DNA from: Bdellovibrio sp.
GTDB lineage: Bacteria > Bdellovibrionota > Bdellovibrionia > Bdellovibrionales > Bdellovibrionaceae
Direction of reading: 5' to 3'
Assembly: GCA_014376435.1 (NCBI GenBank)
Contig: JACMRL010000015.1
Coordinates: forward strand, 62,001-126,000
Length of the DNA: 64,000 nucleotides
Shown here: piece by piece, positions 1-8,178 of the stretch
Layout: every line of letters starts with the position of its first letter
Position numbering within the stretch: the stretch's first letter is position 1
The notes under the pieces: model-generated
What the model saw: the letters and a program-made list of their open reading frames with translations, nothing else
What the model was told of the DNA's origin: nothing
Database searches by the model: none
Position numbers and translations under genes: made by a program

Positions 1-1
1 C

Positions 2-685
2 GACTACCGGGGCTTGGCTTTTCTGAATGAGCATTTAAGAATTGGTCTAGGCATGGCCTATTCCAAATTAGAAACGGGCTCTGATGTCGGAAATTATTTT
101 CTACTTTCGCAAGCCAATCCCAGATTAGAAGTTATTTACGATACAGGCGCTCAAGAATCTTTTAAACAACGTTATGAATTTTACGTAAAGCGCGAACTAT
201 TTCGTCCCGAGAATAACGCCTTACGAGTAAAATCAAATCTGGAGCATACCAATTACGGTTTATCTTGGGAGCCTTTATGGATGACCGAAGGCCAAGGCTT
301 TGCCTACGGATTTAAATTCGCGGCCAAAGCGGGAACAATCATTTCAGAAATTCCGGATCCATTTAACGTAAATGGTGATATCGCAACTCGTTATTCGGGT
401 GAAGGCGGTTTGAGTTTTACCTGGTACGGCCAGACGGTAGCAAAATTTCCACTTAGTTTAAATTTAGAAATTTTGTATTCGCAAAATCTGTTAGATAATT
501 CAGTATTAACTTACTACAATGGTTTGGTTTACCGATTCAGTTTAGAATTTGATTTTAAAAAGAAAACTTTATTCTCGGGATGGAATTTGCGTGCATTTTA
601 TGAATACGAAGACGTAAAAAACACGTACAAAAATTTTGTCGATAAAGACATCGGATTTATGGTTCATAAAGTATTTATATTTTAG
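2..685 (+). CDS. Outer-membrane beta-barrel-like protein, 5' end outside window
   Basis: The reading frame is open to the left edge of the window, so the first TTG at 14 is probably internal and the true start lies upstream. About 228 residues are visible. They show alternating aromatic/polar strands separated by short turns, with no hydrophobic helix, and the chain ends in phenylalanine (MVHKVFIF). This pattern suits an outer-membrane barrel recognised by the BAM machinery. The gene converges on the next one with a gap of only 13 bases. No specific family was recognised; a porin or LPS-assembly-like barrel is possible. The barrel call is an inference from composition and the C-terminal residue. 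Confidence 0.6.
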   Translation, partial: DYRGLAFLNEHLRIGLGMAYSKLETGSDVGNYFLLSQANPRLEVIYDTGAQESFKQRYEFYVKRELFRPENNALRVKSNLEHTNYGLSWEPLWMTEGQGFAYGFKFAAKAGTIISEIPDPFNVNGDIATRYSGEGGLSFTWYGQTVAKFPLSLNLEILYSQNLLDNSVLTYYNGLVYRFSLEFDFKKKTLFSGWNLRAFYEYEDVKNTYKNFVDKDIGFMVHKVFIF

Positions 686-698
686 TGTTGATCAGAAA

Positions 699-1217
699 TT
701 AAAATAAATAATTTAAAACTAAACTAGGAAAATATTCAGCCACATCTTTTTGTACGGCGGTTGAATCGGCGATATCCGTTTTATAACGCATTTTGCGATA
801 CGAATATTTAACGCCCACGTGAATTTGATCACCGATATGTTCCATATACCCTAGATCTACTTCGAAACCTTCACCATTTGTCCAACGCCCTAATTTGGCT
901 AATACATCGTAAGTGACTAACACAAAATATCCACGCTCCGAATAAAAGCCGGCCATCGGCCCGTAAGCCTGCCCGGAAGTAGATTCATTATCATTACGAG
1001 CTTCAATGATATAACGACCGCCGAAGGTAGGCCCACCGCGTACCAAGTACAAAGCTTCAAAACTCATCTTATGATTAAAAAGAGCATTGTCGCCCGCATC
1101 CGTACTTTCAGAAATAGAACCACTAAACTGAGCCATAATGGAATACATACGCGGAGCCATGGTAGCCGTTGCGTGGAGTGAAGAAAGCAAAATGAAGAGA
1201 GAGGCCAAGATACGCAC
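699..1217 (-). CDS. Small exported protein, probable outer-membrane barrel
   Basis: This 172-residue protein starts with a signal peptide (MRILASLFILLSSLHATATM), with cleavage probably near residue 19-20. The rest has amphipathic strand patterns rich in Tyr, Gly and Phe and ends with LVLNYLF, a terminal phenylalanine typical of outer-membrane barrels. At about 150 mature residues, an eight-stranded barrel of the OmpW/OmpX size class would fit, but no family motif is recognised. It converges on the barrel-like gene to its left. The function is unknown. Confidence 0.6.
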   Translation of the reverse strand: MRILASLFILLSSLHATATMAPRMYSIMAQFSGSISESTDAGDNALFNHKMSFEALYLVRGGPTFGGRYIIEARNDNESTSGQAYGPMAGFYSERGYFVLVTYDVLAKLGRWTNGEGFEVDLGYMEHIGDQIHVGVKYSYRKMRYKTDIADSTAVQKDVAEYFPSLVLNYLF

Positions 1218-1316
1218 ATAAAAAGCCTAACTAAAAAAAAACGATGTGACCACAAATAACGCCATCAGAGGCGGAGGTAAAATCTAAATGGCATTCTAGG
1301 CTCAGCGTAACTTTTT

Positions 1317-1547
1317 ATGACCACGGCTAAACCTTTACAAAGAGTAACTAATGAGCACGGAAAACCAATTTTATTTCGTAAAGGAAAAGAATTTTTAGCT
1401 CAAAATTCCGGATGAATTACTACGGATTACCTTTTTAGGTTGCTTGATCCTGCGATCAAAATTAAATCATCTTGGGCATCAGAAAGCGCTGACGATTTAA
1501 TTTTTGAAGCTGCACAGAGAAGTATTATCAAAGCGCGCGTTTGCTAA
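1317..1547 (+). pseudogene. Small gene interrupted by an in-frame TGA
   Basis: From ATG 1317 the frame reads 32 residues (MTTAKPLQRVTNEHGKPILF and onward) to a TGA at 1413-1415. The same frame then stays open for 43 more codons, including LLDPAIKIKSSWASESADD and FEAAQRSIIKARVC, to TAA 1545-1547. Both halves have protein-like composition and the frame does not shift, so one nonsense change in a gene of about 75 codons is the simplest reading. The product family is not recognised. The 3' end overlaps the end of the opposing membrane-protein gene by 20 bases. The alternative is that only the 32-residue peptide is made. Confidence 0.45.
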
Positions 1548-1989
1548 GGCTGAAAACGTAGTCGTTTGACAGGTAAATGAACGAGATAAGAATGATCAGA
1601 TAAGGAAGTGTCCAACCAAAAGTAATATCGGGTCTAAAAATTTCCACGATTGACCAGTCCGAAGAATAATAAGCAAATTTATAAACTATAGCGATAGTTA
1701 AACCAACTGCTATCCAGCTTATGGTAATTACCTTTTTCGCATGAAGCGGATTTTTAGTTGATAAGCGTTTTAATAAGGGGACAACTAAAAGTATAAAAGG
1801 TGCTAACCAAATTGCAGTCTCAATAAAAATAAACGGCCAAATTCTTGGCTTCCTTAAAAAACCACTGAACATCTCAGGGTTTACAAAAAGTTCTCCCGCT
1901 GCCATACAAATAAACATGACCAGTCCGCCAATCAATCCGCATTTGATCGAAAAGAAAATCGCAGGATATTTTTTCAAGATTCTAGTCAT
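1528..1989 (-). CDS. Hypothetical integral membrane protein
   Basis: The protein has 153 residues from ATG 1989; a TTG at 2040 would add 17 residues. About four hydrophobic helices are visible, for example CGLIGGLVMFICMAAG, FIETAIWLAPFILLVVPLL, TISWIAVGLTIAIVYKFAYY and LPYLIILISFIYL. No catalytic motif or known domain was recognised. The short size and helix spacing resemble many small inner-membrane proteins of unknown function. It sits beside a toxin-antitoxin locus and a broken small gene, so it may be accessory. Confidence 0.55.
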   Translation of the reverse strand: MTRILKKYPAIFFSIKCGLIGGLVMFICMAAGELFVNPEMFSGFLRKPRIWPFIFIETAIWLAPFILLVVPLLKRLSTKNPLHAKKVITISWIAVGLTIAIVYKFAYYSSDWSIVEIFRPDITFGWTLPYLIILISFIYLSNDYVFSLSKRAL

Positions 1990-2075
1990 GTCTGAATTCC
2001 AAAACAAGATTAACTGAAGGTCAACTGATAAACTCTTCAAACGCCACTCAGCCCTTATCTATAAATATTCCCAAT

Positions 2076-2357
2076 TCAACTAGCTTTTTGCGATTTAAAG
2101 TAAGCTGAGGCCGTAATCCCTAGTTTTTCTAAATAAGTTAAAAGTTTTTCGATACTAATTCCCGAAAGTTTCTGATTTAGAAGTTCGCTAATTCTAGGTT
2201 GTGGGACGTCTAATATTTTTTCCAGTTCACGGGCAGATATTTTTTTTGTTTTTACTACCCTTATTATTTTCGAGTAAACTTCTGCTTTAAACGTCAAGGC
2301 GGCGCTTTCCGACTTTGAAAATCCAATGTCATGAAAAACTGATTTAATTTTTTTCAT
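2076..2357 (-). CDS. HigA-like XRE-family antitoxin/repressor
   Basis: This 93-residue protein carries a helix-turn-helix of the XRE type in its central part: ARELEKILDVPQPRISELLN, followed by GISIEKLLTYLEKLGI. This is the layout of the short HigA antitoxins encoded downstream of a RelE/HigB toxin. The toxin frame ends 8 bases upstream on the same strand, and an 11-bp inverted repeat lies in front of the pair. In intact systems HigA binds HigB and represses the operon. Here the toxin is interrupted, so the antitoxin may survive as a repressor only, or as an orphan protecting against related toxins. Confidence 0.8.
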   Translation of the reverse strand: MKKIKSVFHDIGFSKSESAALTFKAEVYSKIIRVVKTKKISARELEKILDVPQPRISELLNQKLSGISIEKLLTYLEKLGITASAYFKSQKAS

Positions 2358-2364
2358 TAAAACC

Positions 2365-2682
2365 TCAATCTATTTTACTTAGCCTATTTTTTGCCAATTC
2401 TAAATCTTGTTTAGCTGTCTTTGCGCTTTGTTTTTTGAAAGCATGAAGCACGAAAATTTTATTTTTTATTTGAACAGTATAAATCAGTCGGTACCAACCA
2501 TTCAAATCTTGTTCTTTCAATTCATAAACGCTTTTACCGATACTTTTCATAGGACGGCTTTTTAAAGGCAAATGACCTTATTGAAGTAAGTAAAGCTGAA
2601 ATCCTAAATCAACCCTGGCTTCATTAGAAAATCTGGTAACCACTTCTTTACTATCGCCAAGCCATACAACTTCTTTAAGCAT
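2365..2682 (-). pseudogene. HigB/RelE-superfamily toxin disrupted by an in-frame TAA
   Basis: Read from ATG 2682, which has GGAAG about six bases upstream, the frame gives 34 residues containing WLGDSKEVVTRFSNEA and LGFQLYLLQ. It then meets TAA at 2580-2578 and continues in frame as GHLPLKSRPMKSIG, WYRLIYTVQIKNKIFVLHAF and KKQSAKTAKQDLELAK. This is the full domain order of the Gp49-like HigB toxins: an N-terminal helix, a PMK-IG strand, then YRLIY and FVLHAFxKK. A single CAA-to-TAA type change between LQ and GH explains the break. A shorter product from TTG 2571 would lack the first third of the fold and is unlikely to be an active RNase. Confidence 0.75.
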
Positions 2683-2692
2683 GTGGCTTCCG

Positions 2693-2724
2693 TATACAGT
2701 TTATTGTATACATTAAACTGTATA
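2693..2724. promoter_or_regulatory. Inverted-repeat operator of the HigBA-type locus
   Basis: Two perfect 11-base arms, TATACAGTTTA (2693-2703) and TAAACTGTATA (2714-2724), are separated by 10 bases that themselves contain GTATAC. The element lies just upstream of the toxin start at 2682, where HigA-type repressors bind. The binding partner is inferred from position only. Confidence 0.65.
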
Positions 2725-2895
2725 AAAACACAACAAACTTATTAAGAAGAATGAGAGCTAGATAAGACATTCATATTAAGCGTGCAAAATAAATGAGTTA
2801 GTCACTGGCTATTTCTTTGCTTTTGAGCTTCTTAGCACTCCGATTTTCAACACTAAATTCTTCTGTCCTTAGGAATTATGGTTCCCGCAAAAAAA

Positions 2896-2919
2896 AAGCC
2901 CCGGGTTTCCCCGGGGCTT
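2896..2919 (-). terminator. Rho-independent terminator of fusA
   Basis: The stem arms AAGCCCCGG (2896-2904) and CCGGGGCTT (2911-2919) enclose a six-base loop. On the minus strand they are followed by a run of nine T residues (plus-strand A run around 2889-2897). It lies 30 bases past the fusA stop. Confidence 0.9.
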
Positions 2920-2948
2920 CGTAAGAACTAATTCTTCAGAAACAAGAT

Positions 2949-5057
2949 CTACTTATTCTCAGCCGCGCGCTTTTCAGCGTACTTCTTAGCTAAAGCATCT
3001 TGAATATTTCTTGGCGCTTGCGAGTATTTCGCGAATTCCATCGAAAATTCTCCTTTACCTTTCGTTGCTGAACGAAGATCCGTTGAGTAACCGAACATTT
3101 CTGTTAACGGTACTTCTGCTTCAATCGTGCAGTTTCCTTCAATCGAAGTCGTTCCGGTGATCACACCGCGACGTTGATTGATCTGGCCAGTTGCGGGGCC
3201 TTGGTATTCTTCAGGAACAGTGGTTTCAAGCTTCATGATTGGCTCAAGAACCGCTGGTTTTGCTTTTTGGTAAACTTCACGCATTGCAGCCATCGCCGCA
3301 ATTTTAAACGCCATGTAAGAAGAATCCACGTCATGGTATGAACCGTCTGTTAAAGACACTTCGACGCCAACGATTGGGAAACCAATCATAGGACCTTTCG
3401 CACATTGCTCAGCGAAACCTTCTTCTACTGCAGGGATGAATTCTTTAGGAATACGACCACCCACAACTTTGTTGCTAAATAAGAAAGTTTTGCCATCTTC
3501 TTGTGGACCCAATGGTTGGATACCACCCGAAATTTTTGCGAATTGACCCGAACCACCCGTTTGTTTTTTGTGAGTGTAATCGTAGTCGGCCGCTTGCGTG
3601 ATTGTTTCGCGGTAAGCAACTTGCGGTTGACCCACAGTTACTTCACAAGCGAATTCACGTTTCATGCGCTCAACGTAAATTTCTAAGTGAAGCTCGCCCA
3701 TTCCAGAAATAATTGTTTCATTTGATTCTTCATCACGATGAACGCGAAATGTTGGATCTTCCTTACGGAATTTTTGTAAAGCTTTTGTAAAGTTGTTCGA
3801 AGCTTCTTTTGTTTTTGGAGCAATCGCTAAACTGATCACTGAATCGGGTACGTGCATTGATTGCATCGATGCATTAATGCGATCGTCACAGAAAGTATCA
3901 CCCGAGGCACAATCCACACCGAAAACGGCTACGATATCGCCTGCATAAGATGCGTCGATGTCTTCCATTTTTGCCGAGTGCATACGCACTAAGCGAGGAA
4001 CTTTCAAAGATTTCTTATTTGTTTGATTGATAATGAAATCACCTTTTTTAACGGTACCTTGGTAAACGCGCATGTACGTCAACTGACCGAATTGAGTCTC
4101 TTGCAGTTTGAATGCAAGCATCACAAGTGGCATTTCATTGTCCGCAACTAATGGAAACTTTTCTTCATTTTTATTTAAATCTAAACCGTGCTCTTGCTTT
4201 TCGGCAGGGTTCGGTAAGTAGTAAGTAACCGCATCTAATAAATGCTGAACGTTTTTATTTTTAAACGCAGATCCACAAAATACCGGAACTAACTTAAGAG
4301 CAATAACACCCTTACGCATCGCTGCGCGCAGCTCCTCAAGAGTTGGCTCTTCTTCCATCAAGAATTTTTCCGCAATCACGTCGTCAACGTCAGCTAATTT
4401 ACCAATCAAAATTTGACGGTATTCTTTAGCTTGTTCAACGAGCTCAGCTGGAACTGGAATTTCAGCAATGATCTCGCCGTCATCGCCAACGTTTTGGTAA
4501 GCCTTCATCGAAAGTAAATCAACGATACCCGTATGTTTGTCTTCTAGGCCGATGGGAATATTTGCCATGAAAGCATTTAGGCGAAGTTTTTCAACTAACG
4601 CATCTTTAACGCGGAAAGGGTTTGCACCTTGGCGATCTAATTTATTTACGAAAGCCAAACGAGGTACCGAGTAGCGTTTCATCTGACGATCAACCGTGAT
4701 TGATTGTGATTGAACGCCTGATACTCCGCAAAGAACTAGAATCGCACCATCAAGTACGCGCAATGAACGCTCAACTTCAACTGTGAAATCCACGTGTCCC
4801 GGTGTATCGATTAAATTAATTGTATAATCTTTCCAGTGTACTTGCGTTGCCGCAGACTGGATTGTGATCCCTTTTTCGCGCTCAAGATCCATCGAATCCA
4901 TCGTCGCGCCGACGCCATCTTTTCCTTTTACTTCATGAATTTCGTGGATTTTACCACCGTAAAATAAAATACGTTCAGACAAAGTTGTCTTTCCCGAATC
5001 GATGTGTGCCGAAATACCAATATTTCGAACTTTTTGGATATCCCATGTCTTAGCCAT
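2949..5057 (-). CDS. fusA: Elongation factor G, mitochondrial/spirochaete EFG1 type
   Basis: This 702-residue translational GTPase drives ribosomal translocation. The G domain has G1 HIDSGKTT, G2 REKGITI, G3 DTPGH and G4 NKLD. Domains II to V follow at normal length, including the SGMGELHLE and [14 protein letters not shown] signatures. The stretch [20 protein letters not shown] with [15 protein letters not shown] matches the mtEFG1/spdEFG1 group; canonical bacterial EF-G reads HIDAGKTT with a different switch region. From family knowledge, such organisms usually carry a second EF-G2 for ribosome recycling. The gene stands alone with its own terminator and leader hairpin, not in a rpsL-rpsG-tuf operon. 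An AAGGAA sits about nine bases before the ATG. Confidence 0.97.
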   Translation of the reverse strand: MAKTWDIQKVRNIGISAHIDSGKTTLSERILFYGGKIHEIHEVKGKDGVGATMDSMDLEREKGITIQSAATQVHWKDYTINLIDTPGHVDFTVEVERSLRVLDGAILVLCGVSGVQSQSITVDRQMKRYSVPRLAFVNKLDRQGANPFRVKDALVEKLRLNAFMANIPIGLEDKHTGIVDLLSMKAYQNVGDDGEIIAEIPVPAELVEQAKEYRQILIGKLADVDDVIAEKFLMEEEPTLEELRAAMRKGVIALKLVPVFCGSAFKNKNVQHLLDAVTYYLPNPAEKQEHGLDLNKNEEKFPLVADNEMPLVMLAFKLQETQFGQLTYMRVYQGTVKKGDFIINQTNKKSLKVPRLVRMHSAKMEDIDASYAGDIVAVFGVDCASGDTFCDDRINASMQSMHVPDSVISLAIAPKTKEASNNFTKALQKFRKEDPTFRVHRDEESNETIISGMGELHLEIYVERMKREFACEVTVGQPQVAYRETITQAADYDYTHKKQTGGSGQFAKISGGIQPLGPQEDGKTFLFSNKVVGGRIPKEFIPAVEEGFAEQCAKGPMIGFPIVGVEVSLTDGSYHDVDSSYMAFKIAAMAAMREVYQKAKPAVLEPIMKLETTVPEEYQGPATGQINQRRGVITGTTSIEGNCTIEAEVPLTEMFGYSTDLRSATKGKGEFSMEFAKYSQAPRNIQDALAKKYAEKRAAENK

Positions 5058-5076
5058 AACTATTCCTTTTTCTAGG

Positions 5077-5100
5077 GTCTAACTGACAAGCCAGTTAGAC
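5077..5100 (-). promoter_or_regulatory. Stem-loop in the fusA leader
   Basis: The nine-base arms GTCTAACTG (5077-5085) and CAGTTAGAC (5092-5100) pair perfectly across a six-base loop, ending 20 bases before the fusA ATG and just upstream of its AAGGAA ribosome-binding site. No T run follows, so it is not a terminator. A role in translation control or as a protein-binding site is inferred only. Confidence 0.5.
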
Positions 5101-5224
5101 ATTAATTTTCATTCGATAAATGATCAGTTCTTTATGAATTATTTGATTTATCAGTAAACCAGTCTTTGAGCAAAGACTGATTTAAGGTGCTTATGAATTT
5201 AGCATGAATTTCAGACGAAAAATA

Positions 5225-6034
5225 CTATCTTTTTACACTGGCCTCGTAGAGCGGCGTCACTTGCGGAAGCCATTCTTGAATTTGTGCGATTCTTGTTTCA
5301 TCTGAAGGGTGAGTGCTCATAAATTGCGGAGGTTTTGATCCACCTTGAGCCGCCATCTTTTGCCACAGACTAATGGCCGAACGCGGGTTGTAACCCGCAC
5401 GTGCCATAAGCTCAATTCCAATATGGTCTGCCTCTGATTCTTGGCCGCGGCTATTTGGTAAAACAAATAAACCGGCTGATATTAATGAGGCAATTTGTGC
5501 GTATTTTGGATCAAGTTTTCCAGTCGCAACTCCTAAAGCCAAGACGCCTTGCTCGATCATAGCTTGGGAAGCGCGTTCGCGGCCATGCTCACGCAGTGCA
5601 TGCGCCATTTCGTGGCCCATCACGGCCGCTATTTCATCATCGGTCATATTTAATTTTTCGATAATTCCCGAGTAAAAAGCGATTTTTCCGCCGGGCATAC
5701 AGTACGCATTTACTTCGGGGCTGGTGATCACGTGCACTTCCCATGGCCACTGAGCTGAATCTTTACGAAAAACTTGAACTTGTGGAATTAAACGATCTGC
5801 CACGGCTTTCACTCTTTGGTAATAAGCTGCATTGGTATCGAGAGTTTTTTTAGCGGCCGCTTCTTTTTTAACTTGTTCATAGCTTTGGGCGGCTACTTCA
5901 TTCACTTGCGAAGCGGGTACGGCTAGAAGTTGTCTGCGGTTGACGCCAACGGCTCCGGCCTCGGTAGAAGTTGAACAAGCCACTAAAGTGATAAAAGTTA
6001 ATAATAAGACAAATAAAAGTTTAATATTTTTCAT
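5225..6034 (-). CDS. M48-family metalloprotease lipoprotein (LoiP/BepA-like)
   Basis: This 269-residue protein begins with a lipoprotein signal: a hydrophobic stretch ending in TLVAC, with Cys20 as the lipidation site. The zinc protease motif HEMAH is at residues 141-145, followed by the third-ligand region ESEADHIG near residue 200. The fragment NAYCMPGGKIAFYSGI before the motif is typical of periplasmic M48 proteases of the LoiP/BepA class, which degrade or rescue misfolded outer-membrane proteins. There is no TPR tail, so it is closer to LoiP in size. It is transcribed away from recQ, and the two genes are separated by at most about 65 bases. Confidence 0.88.
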   Translation of the reverse strand: MKNIKLLFVLLLTFITLVACSTSTEAGAVGVNRRQLLAVPASQVNEVAAQSYEQVKKEAAAKKTLDTNAAYYQRVKAVADRLIPQVQVFRKDSAQWPWEVHVITSPEVNAYCMPGGKIAFYSGIIEKLNMTDDEIAAVMGHEMAHALREHGRERASQAMIEQGVLALGVATGKLDPKYAQIASLISAGLFVLPNSRGQESEADHIGIELMARAGYNPRSAISLWQKMAAQGGSKPPQFMSTHPSDETRIAQIQEWLPQVTPLYEASVKR

Positions 6035-6098
6035 GACCTACAGTTTAGGCAGCTTTTTTTATTTACACAAGTCAGTCCCGTCAGCGACACTACATATT

Positions 6099-7550
6099 GT
6101 GATTTCACTTGAAAAACATTTGCTTGAAAAATTTAAATACGATTCTTTTCGATTTCCACAAAAAGAAATAATCGAAAAAACACTTGCGCACCAATCTTTC
6201 CTTGCTTTAATGCCAACAGGTGCGGGAAAATCTTTGACTTACCAGTTTGCCGCCACTTTGTGTGAAGGTAAAGAATTAGTATTGGTGGTTTCGCCGTTGA
6301 TTGCGTTGATGCAAGACCAAACTAAAAAAGCGATTGATTACGGGATTGATGCAACTTTTATTAATTCATCTTTATCGGCTGAACAAAAAGAAAATCGCAT
6401 GAAGCAAATTGGCGAAGGTAAGTATAAACTTATTTTTGTCGCCCCGGAAAGGTTTCGTAAACCTGCGTTCTGGCAATGTTTAGAAAAGCGCACAGTTAAA
6501 TTGTTTGTGGTGGATGAGGCGCACTGTATTTCATTGTGGGGTCATGATTTTAGACCAGATTATTCAAAACTAGAAGAGTATCGCCAAAAATTAGGAAAAC
6601 CGACATTATTAGCCTTAACGGCGACGGCAACGGGCGAAGTGCAGCAAGATATTGCGAAGCAATTTAATTTGGATTTAACCAAAGATCTTATCTTGGGTGG
6701 TTTAGAGCGACCGAATTTAAGTTTAAATATTTTAGAAACTTACGCCGCCGAAGATAAAAATGAAAAGCTGCTAGAGCTTATTTCGAAACATGCAGATCAA
6801 AGTGGAGTGATTTATTTTTCACTTATTCAGACTTTGGAAAATGCCGCCCGGTTTTTGTATCAAAATAAAATTTATTTTCAAAAATATCACGGAGATCTTC
6901 CGCCGGATCAGCGCCGGCGCAATCAAAATGATTTTATCACGGGTAAAGTTCCGTGGATATTAGCCACGCCCGCTTTTGGTTTAGGAATTGATAAGTCAAA
7001 TATTCGCGCGGTGATTCATTACGAAATTCCGTCCTCGATAGAGGCTTATTTTCAAGAAGTCGGGCGGGCCGGTCGTGACGGAGCACCTGCTTTTGGTTAT
7101 TTTTTATATTCGGAAGATGATTTAACGATTCAGATGCAATTTTTGAACTGGGCTTATCCTGAAAAAGAGTTTATCGAAAAAGTTTATGATCTGATTGAGT
7201 CTAGACCCGATGTGGTTTCGCAAAATGGGTTTGAATTTTTACGTGAACAAATGGTTTTTAAAAATAAAAAAGATTACCGAGTGAATGCGGCCGTTTCGAT
7301 TTTAACTCGTTGGGGTTGTTTAGAAGAAACGGATACGCCGTTTGGTTTTAAAGCGCTGCAGGCTCCGACGGAAGAAAATTTTGCGTTAGAAGATCAAAAC
7401 GTTTTAAAAAAAGAACACCAGAAAAAACTATTGTCGTTATTAAGATTTATTCAGGACACTGAAATATGCCGCTTGCAGCAGGTTTATACTTATTTTGGTT
7501 ACGATAAAAAAGAACACTGCGGGATTTGCGATGTCTGCCTTGCCCAGTGA
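6099..7550 (+). CDS. recQ: RecQ-family ATP-dependent DNA helicase (short form)
   Basis: This 3'-5' DNA helicase is about 483 residues long from GTG 6099. Motif I is MPTGAGKS, motif II VVDEAHCIS followed by WGHDFRPDY, motif III ALTATATG, and the C-terminal RecA lobe has ATPAFGLGIDK and QEVGRAGRDG. A RecQ-type zinc site closes the protein (CRLQQVYTYF, then CGICDVC). It lacks the HRDC domain and most of the winged helix of the E. coli enzyme, and the aromatic-rich loop reads SLWGHD instead of SQWGHD. Several upstream in-frame starts exist (ATG 6033, which overlaps the opposing start codon); GTG 6099 is chosen because the conserved part begins just after it, but the start is uncertain. It overlaps aat. 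Confidence 0.9.
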   Translation: MISLEKHLLEKFKYDSFRFPQKEIIEKTLAHQSFLALMPTGAGKSLTYQFAATLCEGKELVLVVSPLIALMQDQTKKAIDYGIDATFINSSLSAEQKENRMKQIGEGKYKLIFVAPERFRKPAFWQCLEKRTVKLFVVDEAHCISLWGHDFRPDYSKLEEYRQKLGKPTLLALTATATGEVQQDIAKQFNLDLTKDLILGGLERPNLSLNILETYAAEDKNEKLLELISKHADQSGVIYFSLIQTLENAARFLYQNKIYFQKYHGDLPPDQRRRNQNDFITGKVPWILATPAFGLGIDKSNIRAVIHYEIPSSIEAYFQEVGRAGRDGAPAFGYFLYSEDDLTIQMQFLNWAYPEKEFIEKVYDLIESRPDVVSQNGFEFLREQMVFKNKKDYRVNAAVSILTRWGCLEETDTPFGFKALQAPTEENFALEDQNVLKKEHQKKLLSLLRFIQDTEICRLQQVYTYFGYDKKEHCGICDVCLAQ

Positions 7551-8178
7551 GCTGATGCAGATTTTTTCTAATCCACGGCAACAGACCGTGGAAGATATTA
7601 TCGCCGTGGGCGGCAATCTTGACCCGGAATTACTAAAGTACGCTTACAATCACGGAATTTTTCCATGGCCCCACGAAGGTTACCCACTGCTATGGTTTTG
7701 CCCGGACGAGCGTGGCGTGATTGATTTTGCTAATTTGCATCTGCCAAAAAGTTTTCAGAAATGGGTTCGGCAAAATTCAGATCAATTTCAAATTAGCATT
7801 AATCAAAACTTCAAGCAGGTGGTAAAAAACTGCCGTGTGCAAAAACGACAAGGGCAAAAAGGAAGCTGGATCACGCCCGCGATTGAAAAAGCTTACTTTG
7901 AATTGCACCAGCAAGGTCATGCGCTATCGCTGGAAATTATGAAAGATGGCGAATTGGTCGGGGGTATTTACGGAGTCCAATCGGAAAAGTACTTCAGTTG
8001 TGAGAGTATGTTTTACCACGTAACGAATGCTTCAAAACTTGCGCTGTTACACCTGATCATTCATTTACAAGAGCTAGGCTTTCATTGGATGGATATTCAA
8101 ATGGTGACATCTGTGTGCGAAAGTTTTGGCGGTAAACTTATTTCAAAAGATGAGTTTCTAAAACGCATAGGTTATTAG
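7531..8178 (+). CDS. aat: Leucyl/phenylalanyl-tRNA-protein transferase
   Basis: The enzyme transfers Leu or Phe from aminoacyl-tRNA to proteins with basic N-termini, marking them for ClpS/ClpAP. The protein has 215 residues from ATG 7531, inside the end of recQ; ATG 7555 is an alternative. Family features in order are AVGGNLDPELLKYAYNHGIF near the start, WFCPDERGVI, GSWITPAI, GGIYGV, CESMFYHVTNASKLALLHL and a C-terminal DIQMVTSVCESFG. The usual GES in the active-site region reads CES here. Overlap with recQ implies co-transcription. It converges on the S1 protease gene, with stop codons overlapping. Confidence 0.93.
   Translation: MSALPSELMQIFSNPRQQTVEDIIAVGGNLDPELLKYAYNHGIFPWPHEGYPLLWFCPDERGVIDFANLHLPKSFQKWVRQNSDQFQISINQNFKQVVKNCRVQKRQGQKGSWITPAIEKAYFELHQQGHALSLEIMKDGELVGGIYGVQSEKYFSCESMFYHVTNASKLALLHLIIHLQELGFHWMDIQMVTSVCESFGGKLISKDEFLKRIGY

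Noticed and set aside
1413-1415. Selenocysteine or other recoding at TGA
   Set aside because: No SECIS-like stem was seen just after the TGA, and other relics use TAA, so nonsense mutation is simpler.
3425-3686. Open frames on both strands inside fusA
   Set aside because: They lie entirely within the EF-G coding region with no ribosome-binding site; coding shadow.
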